Shown one piece after another: positions 1 through 7,489 of a DNA stretch of 21,582 nucleotides (position 1 is the first letter of the stretch; the number at the start of each line of letters is the position of its first letter). Source of the stretch: CAYGWX01 sp964353855 [NCBI: uncultured bacterium] (GTDB lineage Bacteria > Edwardsbacteria > CAYGWX01); contig CAYGWX010000039.1 in NCBI GenBank assembly GCA_964353855.1, positions 1-21,582 of the forward strand, read 5' to 3'. Under the pieces are notes generated by a model. That model was not told the DNA's origin and searched no databases. It was given only the letters and a program-made list of their open reading frames with translations. The translations under genes were made by a program, and so were the position numbers.

Positions 1-15
1 GCTATTATACCACAA
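1..15 (-). promoter_or_regulatory. Possible - strand extended -10 element
   Basis: On the - strand the bases at 9 to 4 read TATAAT, preceded by TTGTGG. The same 15-base stretch recurs with one mismatch at 20233-20247, where it overlaps the proposed sixA promoter. No convincing -35 box was found at the usual distance. If real, it would drive a gene to the left of the window, divergent from the gene at 92. Confidence 0.3.
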
Positions 16-67
16 CTTTCCTCAGGTCCAGTCCTAACGGGGGCCGAAACGGTTTCAAGTTTAACCA

Positions 68-80
68 GGTCAACATGACC
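68..80. repeat. Small inverted repeat just before the ribosome binding site
   Basis: GGTCA, three bases, TGACC forms a perfect 5-base inverted repeat. It is followed directly by AGGAGG (81-86) and, five bases later, the ATG at 92. It could be a weak hairpin or an operator half-site pair next to the ribosome binding site. It is short enough to be chance. Confidence 0.3.
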
Positions 81-91
81 AGGAGGTTTCG

Positions 92-3000
92 ATGAAATGT
101 TTTCGGTTCCTCTTCGCAAGCCTGTTCTCGATGGCGCTGGTTTCTGTAGCGCTTGCTTCACCTCAAAACGAGTTGCTTGAAAAGAGAACAGCGATGTCCA
201 AAACCTTTGATAATGGCAACGGCACCTTTACTTTGCAGACGAGCACTTCGCCGATCCATTATCAGGACACCCGCAGCTCCTGGCAGGAAGTCAACGCATC
301 TGTGGTTTCTCAGAAAGGCTCTTACGAGTGGGGTTGCACGACCAACGGCTTAAGGTCGTTTTTCTCCTCCTCTTTGTCATCCGGTGTGAGAGTTGAAGCC
401 CAGCCCGATTTCTGGCTGAACCTCTGGCCCAGCGGGCTTTTTCTGCAGTTCGCAGATGGCCGCGTTGAGAAGTACGAGGACTGCAAGGTTGTTTCGCCGG
501 TTGTTAGCGGAAATAAAGTCCTCTACAGGGGCGTTTACTCCTTCGTAGATCAAGCCTACGAGGTCGAGAGCTATGCTCTAAGGCTTCAACTCATCATTAA
601 CGACCTTTCTCAGGGGCAGAGGGCGGAGCTCGCAAGGGCTGAATATTTGAAAGTTACTTTCCATTTAGAACGCCATGAAAATACCAGCGTATGGGAGGGA
701 AGTAGGGAGTACAAAAACGGTTTTGTCGGCTCGCAGTTGGATTTCAGGGACGGAGAAGCCCAGGAAGCATTCTCCTTTGAAGCTCTCAGGGTTCAGGGGC
801 GGGCTGATGCCTTGTTCGACCTCAAATATAGTGTCGAACAACTCGGGAATGAAACCCAACTGTCGGTGCTTTTGCCTACCCGCTCGCTTTTAAGCAAAGG
901 GAACAACTTTCCATTGATCATAGATGCTGTGGTAAACCTCTACTGTCCAGATACCAACCACAGTTGCTCTGTTGTAAGCTATGAAAATGGCTCCCAGTAT
1001 TCCCTGTCAAGAACGGGTACACCCCTTGTGGGAGGGCTTACCATTCCACCATCATATCCGATTTATTACTATCGTGCTGGGTTGCAATGGGGTTGGTCAA
1101 ACGATCAACTGCCGGACGGGTCGGTGATCAACGATGTTGGCTTGCACTTTTATGTGCAAAATGGCAACGGGATCTCCGTAGCTAACCTCGGTCCAAATCA
1201 AACGGTCGACCTCACTTCATCCTACTGGGATACCCACCCACAGGAGCTATTTGTAGCGCTCTCTAACTGGAATCGGCACTTTACAACACGAACGTTTCCC
1301 TCTGGAAATGGTTGGGTAGATATCTCGAGTCTCGGCAGTGCTGCAGTGAATTGGTTGCAGCAGATGTTGCCGTATCACAGGTTTACCCTTGGCTTCGTCG
1401 GCGATCCGGAGGTGTTAAATGTGTCCCCAACAAGGATTTACGGATCTGCAAGTCCCCAGGCTTACCTTTCCGTCACCTTCACCCCGTCTGTTGTCCGTGT
1501 AACCGTTCGTAACCATTACTTGGGTAGTAATCCTCCTTTTTATGGGGATTCTGTCTTCATTGACAACACACCCACTCCCATCCTATCCCCTGCCTTCTTC
1601 GATTGGACTGCAGGGCAATGGCACAACATTGGGGCCAAATACGTTAGTCCTTACTTGTCGGCTCCGAACCCGCGGTATTTTTGTGACTGGACCGATGTTG
1701 TTCCAAAAGACCGCAGGATCAACGTTTCTATCTATCGAAATCTCTATGAGGCAGAATTCAAGGAACGCCCCCTCCTCACCGGTTGGCAGTCCTATCCCAC
1801 TAACTACTTGAACTGGAGTTGGAGGCCCAGCGAGGCTCGCCCGGTTTATTTGGGTAGTTTCGATGCTTGCTATTGGAAGGGAAGCTTCCTCGGCCCAGAT
1901 CTTTGGTCGCATTTCCAGTGGTTTAATGTGACCACAAATTCTACCCCAGACGCCGTCCGGGTGGATAATCCCACTAACACCTATCTGATCAAGGCGCACA
2001 TGCAGAGCGGAAGCGACACGAACGATGTTTGGTCTAATCCGTTCTCGACCACTGCGCCTCCCCCTGGCGATCCCCTCATCGCTCACTCCAACGACTCCCT
2101 GGCCACGGGCTTCCCCAACGGCCAGAAGATTGCGCTGGACCTTAAGGACCGCCTCCACGTGGTCTTCGCCTCCGGGGACACGGTCTACTACTCTAAATCC
2201 AACAAAAAGGCCAAGAAGTGGTCTCTCCCTGTGGCGGTGGGGCTGGGGAAGTTTCCGGCGATTGCGATGGATTCACGGGAAAATCCACATGTCCTTTGGA
2301 CTTCGGGGACCCAGGTGCTTTCCTCGCAGCTTTCCAATGGGAACTGGACGACGCCTTACAGCCTGTTCAGTAGTTCAGGAGCTACCGTCGAGGCTCCCTC
2401 GTTTGTGATTAACACTGCCAATGACTCTGGCTTTGCTTCCTGGACTGTGGTTACGACGACGTCCAGTGAAGTAAGCCTCGCCTCGTTCATGCCCGGGGAT
2501 ACTACAGCCCCTGTTTCGATCCAACGTGTGGACAGCGGTGGCACTACGTCGTTTGCCTCTCCCTCGTTGATCCTTGATCCTACTGGTAAGGTTTTAGTCT
2601 CCTGGAGCCGGGATGGCGAGGTTTACTTCCAGGAGCGGGGTGGGACCATGATCGATCTCTCCCAATCCTCCGAGCTTTCCATTCACCCTGTGGTGGATGC
2701 CTTTGGGGAAAGGGTAACCGTAACCTGGCAAGAGCAGGATGCGAGCGGTGCATTTCGCATTCTACGTGTAATGAAGGTAGGTGATATTTGGGGTGCGCCG
2801 TGGGATTTGGGTCCAGGATCAGGCAGTGCCGTTTATCCCGCGGTCGCCGGTGCTTCTCAGATCGTTTTTTCGACCGATGCCCCAGGCCGAAGGGAAGTGT
2901 TCTACAACGGCTTGTACGAAGACGGCGGATGGCTATACACTACCCTGCTCAGCGTCTCTTCAGAAGGATCTGCTCACAACTACCCCAGCATCGTTCTGGA

Positions 3001-3829
3001 CAACGACTGGCCCAAGGCCACGCTCCACGCTGTGTGGACGAGCGAGGTACCGCTTGTCGTCCCCCCGAGGGCTATCAAGACTATCGCCATCGAGGTGCCT
3101 CCCGTGCCTTCGGTTTTCGTGGATGTGGGACAGAGCCAGCCTTCTTCCCGCACCGTTCAAAGGGGTGGATTTCAGGTTTATGGTAACCTTCCCTTTATGA
3201 CGGCCGACACTCACCCTCAGAAGCTCATCTACCGCTTCACGGGTCTTAACCCCAACAAGCGCTACCGTCTGGGTGTTACTTATTACTTTGAGAAGCCAGG
3301 GGAGACCTGGCGGATGCGGCTCGTGGTGGATGGCCGGGACGGAATGAGGACGAGGATTCCGACCAATACGCGGGTGGATGACTCCGACTGGCTTCCCCGC
3401 TCGGTCTATCAGGACGGGGTGATTGACGTTGAGATTACACCTCTTGAAGGAGACTTTGCCCTTTGCAACGAGATCGCCCTGTATGAGTTTGATCGCGGCA
3501 AGGGCGGCGGGCCTCAAGAGGAAGAGGGCTGGTCGGGTAAGCCTTTGCCTTTGACCTACGCCTTGGGCCAGAGCTATCCGAACCCGTTCAAGGACAATGT
3601 CACGATTGCCTACCAGCTACCCGAAGAGGTCCCGGTGAGCTTGAAGGTATTTAACGTGACCGGTCAGGTTGTTCGGGAGTTGGCTTCGGGTAAGCAGAAG
3701 GCGGGGTTCTATAACGCGGTTTGGGACGGCAAAGACGGCTCCGGTCGTTCCGTGTCCAGCGGGATCTACTTCTACCGCTTGGATGCCGGGGGGTTTACCA
3801 AGACCAACAAGCTGGTGGTCGTGCGTTAA
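92..3829 (+). CDS. Large secreted multi-domain protein with Por/FlgD-like C-terminal sorting domain
   Basis: A 1245-residue predicted extracellular protein. Residues 1-22 are a signal peptide with an Ala-Leu-Ala cleavage motif. Near residue 38 the text SKTFDNGNGTFTLQ resembles the start of large Rhs/wall-associated-type secreted proteins. Residues about 320-480 read as a beta-rich module. Residues about 660-1020 contain repeated strands such as 'HVVFASGDTVYYSK' and 'VLVSWSRDGEVYF', which suggests a sialidase-like beta-propeller. Another beta domain follows, then residues 1152-1245 form a FlgD-Ig/type A sorting-like domain (YPNPF, then GQVVREL, GIYFYRL and a basic end). Start: ATG five bases after AGGAGG. 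The first ~1.95 kb is visibly poorer in G+C than the rest, so the gene may be chimeric. The domain types are recognised with fair confidence; no enzymatic role can be assigned. A terminator follows, so it is probably transcribed alone. Confidence 0.85.
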   Translation: MKCFRFLFASLFSMALVSVALASPQNELLEKRTAMSKTFDNGNGTFTLQTSTSPIHYQDTRSSWQEVNASVVSQKGSYEWGCTTNGLRSFFSSSLSSGVRVEAQPDFWLNLWPSGLFLQFADGRVEKYEDCKVVSPVVSGNKVLYRGVYSFVDQAYEVESYALRLQLIINDLSQGQRAELARAEYLKVTFHLERHENTSVWEGSREYKNGFVGSQLDFRDGEAQEAFSFEALRVQGRADALFDLKYSVEQLGNETQLSVLLPTRSLLSKGNNFPLIIDAVVNLYCPDTNHSCSVVSYENGSQYSLSRTGTPLVGGLTIPPSYPIYYYRAGLQWGWSNDQLPDGSVINDVGLHFYVQNGNGISVANLGPNQTVDLTSSYWDTHPQELFVALSNWNRHFTTRTFPSGNGWVDISSLGSAAVNWLQQMLPYHRFTLGFVGDPEVLNVSPTRIYGSASPQAYLSVTFTPSVVRVTVRNHYLGSNPPFYGDSVFIDNTPTPILSPAFFDWTAGQWHNIGAKYVSPYLSAPNPRYFCDWTDVVPKDRRINVSIYRNLYEAEFKERPLLTGWQSYPTNYLNWSWRPSEARPVYLGSFDACYWKGSFLGPDLWSHFQWFNVTTNSTPDAVRVDNPTNTYLIKAHMQSGSDTNDVWSNPFSTTAPPPGDPLIAHSNDSLATGFPNGQKIALDLKDRLHVVFASGDTVYYSKSNKKAKKWSLPVAVGLGKFPAIAMDSRENPHVLWTSGTQVLSSQLSNGNWTTPYSLFSSSGATVEAPSFVINTANDSGFASWTVVTTTSSEVSLASFMPGDTTAPVSIQRVDSGGTTSFASPSLILDPTGKVLVSWSRDGEVYFQERGGTMIDLSQSSELSIHPVVDAFGERVTVTWQEQDASGAFRILRVMKVGDIWGAPWDLGPGSGSAVYPAVAGASQIVFSTDAPGRREVFYNGLYEDGGWLYTTLLSVSSEGSAHNYPSIVLDNDWPKATLHAVWTSEVPLVVPPRAIKTIAIEVPPVPSVFVDVGQSQPSSRTVQRGGFQVYGNLPFMTADTHPQKLIYRFTGLNPNKRYRLGVTYYFEKPGETWRMRLVVDGRDGMRTRIPTNTRVDDSDWLPRSVYQDGVIDVEITPLEGDFALCNEIALYEFDRGKGGGPQEEEGWSGKPLPLTYALGQSYPNPFKDNVTIAYQLPEEVPVSLKVFNVTGQVVRELASGKQKAGFYNAVWDGKDGSGRSVSSGIYFYRLDAGGFTKTNKLVVVR

Positions 3830-3844
3830 ACGTAAACTCATGGA

Positions 3845-3874
3845 GGGGCTCCGAGATAAATCGGGGCCTCTTTT
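3845..3874 (+). terminator. Intrinsic terminator after the secreted protein gene
   Basis: A 10-base-pair stem (3845-3854 with 3861-3870, two G-T wobbles) closes a 6-base loop GATAAA and is followed by TTTT at 3871-3874. It begins 15 bases after the stop codon of the upstream + strand gene. Confidence 0.75.
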
Positions 3875-3924
3875 CGTTCTTGCTTTGAGCGGTCGAATTG
3901 TGTTAGGATAAGGGACGATGTGGC

Positions 3925-3956
3925 TTGAACCCTTGACCCCTCGAATCCTTGGACCC
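3925..3956. repeat. 8-base tandem repeat, four units
   Basis: Four consecutive 8-base units fit the loose consensus YYSRAYCC (for example TTGAACCC and TTGGACCC). The array sits in the 137-base gap before the gene at 3967. A second array of the same family lies in reverse orientation at 8823-8854, so this is a dispersed intergenic element, not a local slip. Confidence 0.6.
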
Positions 3957-3966
3957 TTTCGGTTAA

Positions 3967-4656
3967 ATGGCTAAGCACCGTCTTCCGTTGCAATCCGCGC
4001 AGGTGGCCGGTAAGATGGATGAGAACAGGGTTTTCGCTACCCTGCGGGGGCAGACGTATTCCAAGCGGTTTACTTCGCCGAAGCAGCCGAATACGAGGGC
4101 GCAGAAGGAGACCTATGCGCGGATGGGCTGGGCGATGAGGTTGTGGCAGAGGTGGCTTACGGAGGAGGATCGGGAGGCGTGGAGGGGATATGCCCGGAAA
4201 CGGAAGAGGGTGGATCGTTTGACCGGGGCGGATGTCCGTGCTCCGGGGCATACGGTCTTCGTGGGTTCGGCGATCCAGTGCCGGCGGGCGGGGTTTGAGC
4301 CTCCGAGGAAGCCGCCTTCCGGTCCTGAGCCTCAGCCGGTGGGTTTGGGGCTGGTTGCGAAAGGAAAGGGTCTTTTGATCCAGTGGGATAAGGGCTTATC
4401 CGCTATTTTCGGCCCGTCTTACAAGGCGAACCCCAAAGACCCTCTGCCGAAGGTGGAGCTCCGGATGGCTGTGACGCCGGGCTGGGTGCGTCCCTATGAG
4501 AGCCTGTTCCGGACGCTCGCCTTCATTCCTTTGTCCAAAGGGCAGTACCTCCTCTCCCCCGTCCAGAAGGGAAGACGCTACTCCTTCCTCTCCCGTATCA
4601 TCGCTCCGAACGGCTACATCTCCCGTCCCTCGTTCAATTTCCTGATCCTCCCGTAG
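3967..4656 (+). CDS. Hypothetical protein resembling a phage-associated family
   Basis: A 229-residue protein with no signal peptide or membrane segment. The N-terminal ~90 residues have a pattern I associate with a small family often found near phage genes: short basic start, Gly-Lys, 'VFATLRGQ', a Pro-x-x-Pro-Asn-Thr stretch with Ala-Gln, then Trp-x-x-Trp-Leu-Thr and 'REAWRGYA'. A Pro-rich linker (about 115-125) leads to a beta-rich, fibronectin-like C-terminal half. No other phage genes lie nearby, so it may be a remnant or a domesticated protein. The ATG has no clear Shine-Dalgarno sequence. Met17 (4015) is an alternative start, but the first residues fit the family pattern. Function is unknown; the family resemblance is from memory and unverified. 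Confidence 0.6.
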   Translation: MAKHRLPLQSAQVAGKMDENRVFATLRGQTYSKRFTSPKQPNTRAQKETYARMGWAMRLWQRWLTEEDREAWRGYARKRKRVDRLTGADVRAPGHTVFVGSAIQCRRAGFEPPRKPPSGPEPQPVGLGLVAKGKGLLIQWDKGLSAIFGPSYKANPKDPLPKVELRMAVTPGWVRPYESLFRTLAFIPLSKGQYLLSPVQKGRRYSFLSRIIAPNGYISRPSFNFLILP

Positions 4657-4657
4657 G

Positions 4658-4679
4658 TCCCTCCCCTGTGTGGGAGGGA
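4658..4679. repeat. 8-bp perfect hairpin after the stop codon
   Basis: TCCCTCCC, a 6-base loop CTGTGT, then GGGAGGGA. It starts two bases after the stop of the 3967-4656 gene but lacks a T-run, so it is not a clean intrinsic terminator. The form resembles the pyrimidine/purine hairpin elements scattered between genes in many genomes. Confidence 0.5.
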
Positions 4680-4792
4680 TTCAGGGAGAGGTTTCTTCCC
4701 TTTACCTCTTGAGAGCCCTTATAGGGGTGCGCGAGGGGTGGCATACAGGCCTTGCCACAGTGGTACACAGGGGCGTGTGCAAACCGGATTGA

Positions 4793-4836
4793 TTCTGACT
4801 TGGTTCTGGCTTGGTTCCGGGTTGGTTCCGACTTGG
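4793..4836. repeat. 11-base tandem repeat, four units
   Basis: Four head-to-tail 11-base units with consensus TTCYGRSTTGG, each differing from the next by one to three bases. It is not coding in any credible frame. Two further 11-base arrays of unrelated sequence occur at 9009-9030 and 9048-9080. Confidence 0.75.
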
Positions 4837-4853
4837 TCAGGCCTATTTTAAGT

Positions 4854-4884
4854 CCCTACCCTCCCCCTTTGGGGGAGGGTAGGG
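4854..4884. repeat. 14-bp perfect hairpin
   Basis: Bases 4854-4867 pair perfectly with 4871-4884 around a TTT loop; the arms are C-rich and G-rich. No T-run follows on either strand. It could be an mRNA-stabilising hairpin, a REP-like dispersed element, or a rho-independent signal of unusual form for the converging genes. Confidence 0.65.
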
Positions 4885-5025
4885 TTTGGGGCTGGGGGGC
4901 CGAGAAGAGGGTGGGGAGGGGTAAACCCCCGTCTCCCCCTTCTTCGGTTCGCAAAGGGGCTTCTTTTACAGTCTCATGGGCTTTTGCGCGGCCTCTCTGC
5001 ATTCCTCAAGACGGCTTTCGAGCCC

Positions 5026-6486
5026 TCACCATCCGACGAGCCTTTTCACCACCTCGTCCTGCAGGTCGCGGATCTCCGAGGCCGGGACCGCGTGTCCGTT
5101 CACTAAGACGGCAAAGGCCTGGACCTCTCCCCGCTTGTTGACCGCGTATCCCGCCAGGCTCGACACCCCCTTTAGGGTTCCCGTCTTGGCCCGGGAGAGG
5201 CGCGAGGCCTGGTCCAGGCGCCGGGTGAGGGTGCCGTCCTCCCCGGCCACGGGAAGGGTGGAGACGAACTCCGGGGACAGCTTGAACTGGTTGTACATCC
5301 AGGCCAGCACCTTCACCAGGACCTCGGGACTCAGGGCATTGGCTCGCGAAAGCCCCGAACCGTCCGCCAAGCGGAATCCCTCCGGCTTAAGGCCCAGCGT
5401 ATCCAGAAACATCTTCACGGCCTGGATGCCCTTCTCCGCGGACCCGGGTGGCCCCATCCTCTCCGCCCCCAGAGCCTTGAGCACCTGCTCGGCATAAAGG
5501 TTGTCGCTCTCCTTGTTCATCGTGCGCAGGAGGTCGGCCAGGGCCTGGGAGTGATGGACGGCGAGCGTCTTCGCACCCGGCGGAGATGTTCCCTTCACGA
5601 CCTTGCCTCTTATCCGGAGACCCTCGGCTTGCAGAGCCTCCCGGAACAGGTTTCCGGTGAACCAGGCGGGGTCGGCGATATTGCGCGTGAACGTTTCGTC
5701 TTTATTCCCTGCTACGATTTCACCGGTGAGCTCGAATAGCACTCCATTAGGAGTTGTTTTCTGCTGTATTTGAATGCGGGTAGCTCCCTCCCCGACCACT
5801 GCGACCTTGTTTTTGATCCCGACCGCCCTAGATTTGGGCTCCGCCTCCACTCTCGCCAACCCGCCCGGCTTCCTGGGCCTGACGGTTAGGGTCACGAAGT
5901 TGTGGCGGCAGACGAAGGCCGAGAGGGTGGGGTGGTAGGGATAAAGGGCATCGTCCGGAGACCATCCCGCCCCGTAGAGGAGGGTATCCTGGTACGTGGC
6001 ATCTAGGATGAGGTGGCGTATCCTTCCCGGCTCGTCTTTTCTAACTTCCCGGGCCAGGTCCTTAAGGTCTTCCGGAGTGAGGGAGGGGTCTCCCCCTCCC
6101 GCCAAGTACAGGTCCCGGCCATCCCAGCGTGCCTCGGTCCTGAACCTGAACTGCGGTGAGAGCCAGTAAAGGGCCGCGGCAGAGGTCAGGAGTTTCTGCA
6201 CCGAGGCCGGGGTGAGGAGCTTCCCGGGGTTCGTGGCGTAAAGCGTCTTCCCGTCCGCCAGGGAGACGATCTGGATCGCGATGGTCGCCCCGGCGAGCGA
6301 TGAGGAGGTGAGCAGGGTGTCCAGAGACGCCTGCGGAAACGCCGGCGCCTCGGGTCTGCTGACCCGCGAGGTGTCCGGTTGGTAGGGATTACCCGGTGGC
6401 GGCAGGGCCGCGCGCTCATGCGCGCAGCCCGCGAGCAGGGCGAAAAGGGAAACGCCGAGGGGCGTGAGGCGAAAGGCCTTGAACAC
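5026..6486 (-). CDS. dacB: D-alanyl-D-alanine carboxypeptidase/endopeptidase (PBP4/DacB type), lipoprotein
   Basis: A 486-residue peptidase S13 protein that trims or cleaves peptidoglycan peptides outside the inner membrane. The three catalytic motifs are present and well spaced: Ser95-x-x-Lys98 (SVQK), Ser327-Asp-Asn329, and Lys434-Thr-Gly436. The N-terminus has a short hydrophobic stretch ending in Leu-Leu-Ala-Gly-Cys21, a lipobox, so it is probably a lipid-anchored lipoprotein. A longer reading frame runs back to 6666 but overlaps the upstream gene. I chose GTG at 6486 because AAAGG lies just upstream, it is 8 bases after the upstream stop, and it gives a proper signal peptide. It is the last gene of an operon with the DUF1028 protein and an MFS exporter. 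Family assignment is secure; the lipoprotein call depends on the chosen start. Confidence 0.92.
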   Translation of the reverse strand: MFKAFRLTPLGVSLFALLAGCAHERAALPPPGNPYQPDTSRVSRPEAPAFPQASLDTLLTSSSLAGATIAIQIVSLADGKTLYATNPGKLLTPASVQKLLTSAAALYWLSPQFRFRTEARWDGRDLYLAGGGDPSLTPEDLKDLAREVRKDEPGRIRHLILDATYQDTLLYGAGWSPDDALYPYHPTLSAFVCRHNFVTLTVRPRKPGGLARVEAEPKSRAVGIKNKVAVVGEGATRIQIQQKTTPNGVLFELTGEIVAGNKDETFTRNIADPAWFTGNLFREALQAEGLRIRGKVVKGTSPPGAKTLAVHHSQALADLLRTMNKESDNLYAEQVLKALGAERMGPPGSAEKGIQAVKMFLDTLGLKPEGFRLADGSGLSRANALSPEVLVKVLAWMYNQFKLSPEFVSTLPVAGEDGTLTRRLDQASRLSRAKTGTLKGVSSLAGYAVNKRGEVQAFAVLVNGHAVPASEIRDLQDEVVKRLVGW

Positions 6487-6494
6487 CTGGACCT

Positions 6495-7463
6495 TTACTT
6501 GACCAGTCTCTTGAACTCCGGATCCTTGCGGAGGGGATCCAGGTCCGTGTCGGTCTTGGCCATGCTTACGGACTTGGGCGTCAGCGTCAGGGCTTTCTTC
6601 AATGCGGCCAGGGCCTCGACCTTGTTTCCGGACAGGGAGAGGTAGCAGGCGTAATCGTACCAGCACTCTCCGCTCTTGGGGTACCGCTCCACGGCCTTTT
6701 CCATCAGGGAGACAGCCTGGTCCAGCTTGCCCTGCATTCTCAGGCCCGAGGCCCGGTTGAGCGCGGCCATGGTGAGCCCGGGCTCCATCATCCGCCGTAG
6801 CCCCTTGATAGGCTGGGGATCGTCATCCACCCGGATGTCCAGGTAACGGTCGTCCCAGCCCCCGTAACCCCCTCCAGGGCGCACCACCAGGATGGCCGCG
6901 GACTGCCTTCCCCGGGAATCCCCGCCGGCCGCATCCCCGGCTTCCAGGGTGGCCAGGAGCCGTTCGGCCAGTTCCCCCTTGCCGGCTTCAAAGGCCTTGG
7001 CCATGGCCTTGACGACCTTCTCCCCGGCCAGGATGTTCCCCTGGCAGACGAAGTTCACGCCCTCCACGCCCCCGGCCCAGGCATTGCATTTCTCTCCGGT
7101 GTAGGTCGCGGCGTTGCCTTTGGCGTCGACGATGCCCGCCTGGCGCTGGGCCCGGCCCGTGTCGCTGGCGACCAGCACTTTCAGGGCCGTCTCGGCATCC
7201 GCCCCCTGCTCCAGGATGAGGAGCCCTCGGGGTCCGAAGCTGGTGTTGGCGAAGGCCTGGGTCGCGACGGCCCCGACCCCGGCCTTGGCCCAGGGCACGA
7301 CCGAGCCCACGGCGAAGAACTTGGAGGCCACGGCCACGCCCCAATCCTGGTTGACCGGATCGTAGGCCACGATGGAGAACGTGCCCCCCTTGGGGGCTTC
7401 GGCCCAGGCGCACACGGCCAATAGAGTGAGCGCCAGGATCAGGACGAACAGGTTCTTTCTCAT
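6495..7463 (-). CDS. Secreted DUF1028 (Ntn-hydrolase-like) protein with C-terminal TPR
   Basis: A 322-residue protein. Residues 1-21 are a signal peptide (basic start, hydrophobic core, Ala-Trp-Ala). Residues about 27-210 match DUF1028: 'TFSIVAYDP', 'GVAVASKFF', 'GVGAVATQA', and later 'TYTGEKC'. DUF1028 proteins are thought to have an Ntn-hydrolase-like fold, but no substrate is established; some are fused to putative peptidoglycan-binding domains. Residues about 230-300 hold roughly two TPR units ('QGKLDQAVSLMEKAVERYP'). The ATG follows AAGGAGG by six bases, the clearest ribosome binding site in this operon, which fixes the start despite a longer open frame. The dacB start lies 8 bases downstream and the MFS stop 26 bases upstream. 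The operon partner suggests a periplasmic cell-wall role; that is inference. Confidence 0.88.
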   Translation of the reverse strand: MRKNLFVLILALTLLAVCAWAEAPKGGTFSIVAYDPVNQDWGVAVASKFFAVGSVVPWAKAGVGAVATQAFANTSFGPRGLLILEQGADAETALKVLVASDTGRAQRQAGIVDAKGNAATYTGEKCNAWAGGVEGVNFVCQGNILAGEKVVKAMAKAFEAGKGELAERLLATLEAGDAAGGDSRGRQSAAILVVRPGGGYGGWDDRYLDIRVDDDPQPIKGLRRMMEPGLTMAALNRASGLRMQGKLDQAVSLMEKAVERYPKSGECWYDYACYLSLSGNKVEALAALKKALTLTPKSVSMAKTDTDLDPLRKDPEFKRLVK

Positions 7464-7489
7464 CACAAACCTCCTTGATGGGTTGAAGC

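Larger units (their letters stand above)
4657..5025. other. Gene-free gap rich in hairpins and repeats
   Basis: This 369-base stretch separates the converging + strand hypothetical gene and the - strand dacB gene. It holds an 8-bp hairpin just after the stop codon, a 4 x 11-base tandem repeat, a perfect 14-bp hairpin, and a weak + strand terminator-like stem (4936-4941 with 4954-4959, then TTCTTTT at 4961). No credible gene was found on either strand. Confidence 0.6.

Noticed and set aside
1583-2158. 191-codon open frame on the - strand inside the secreted protein gene
   Set aside because: It has no ribosome binding site or known motif, and the + strand frame is continuous with clear domains.
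6487-6666. Longer start for dacB at 6666
   Set aside because: It would add 60 residues read from the 3' end of the DUF1028 gene and hide the lipoprotein signal that begins at GTG 6486.
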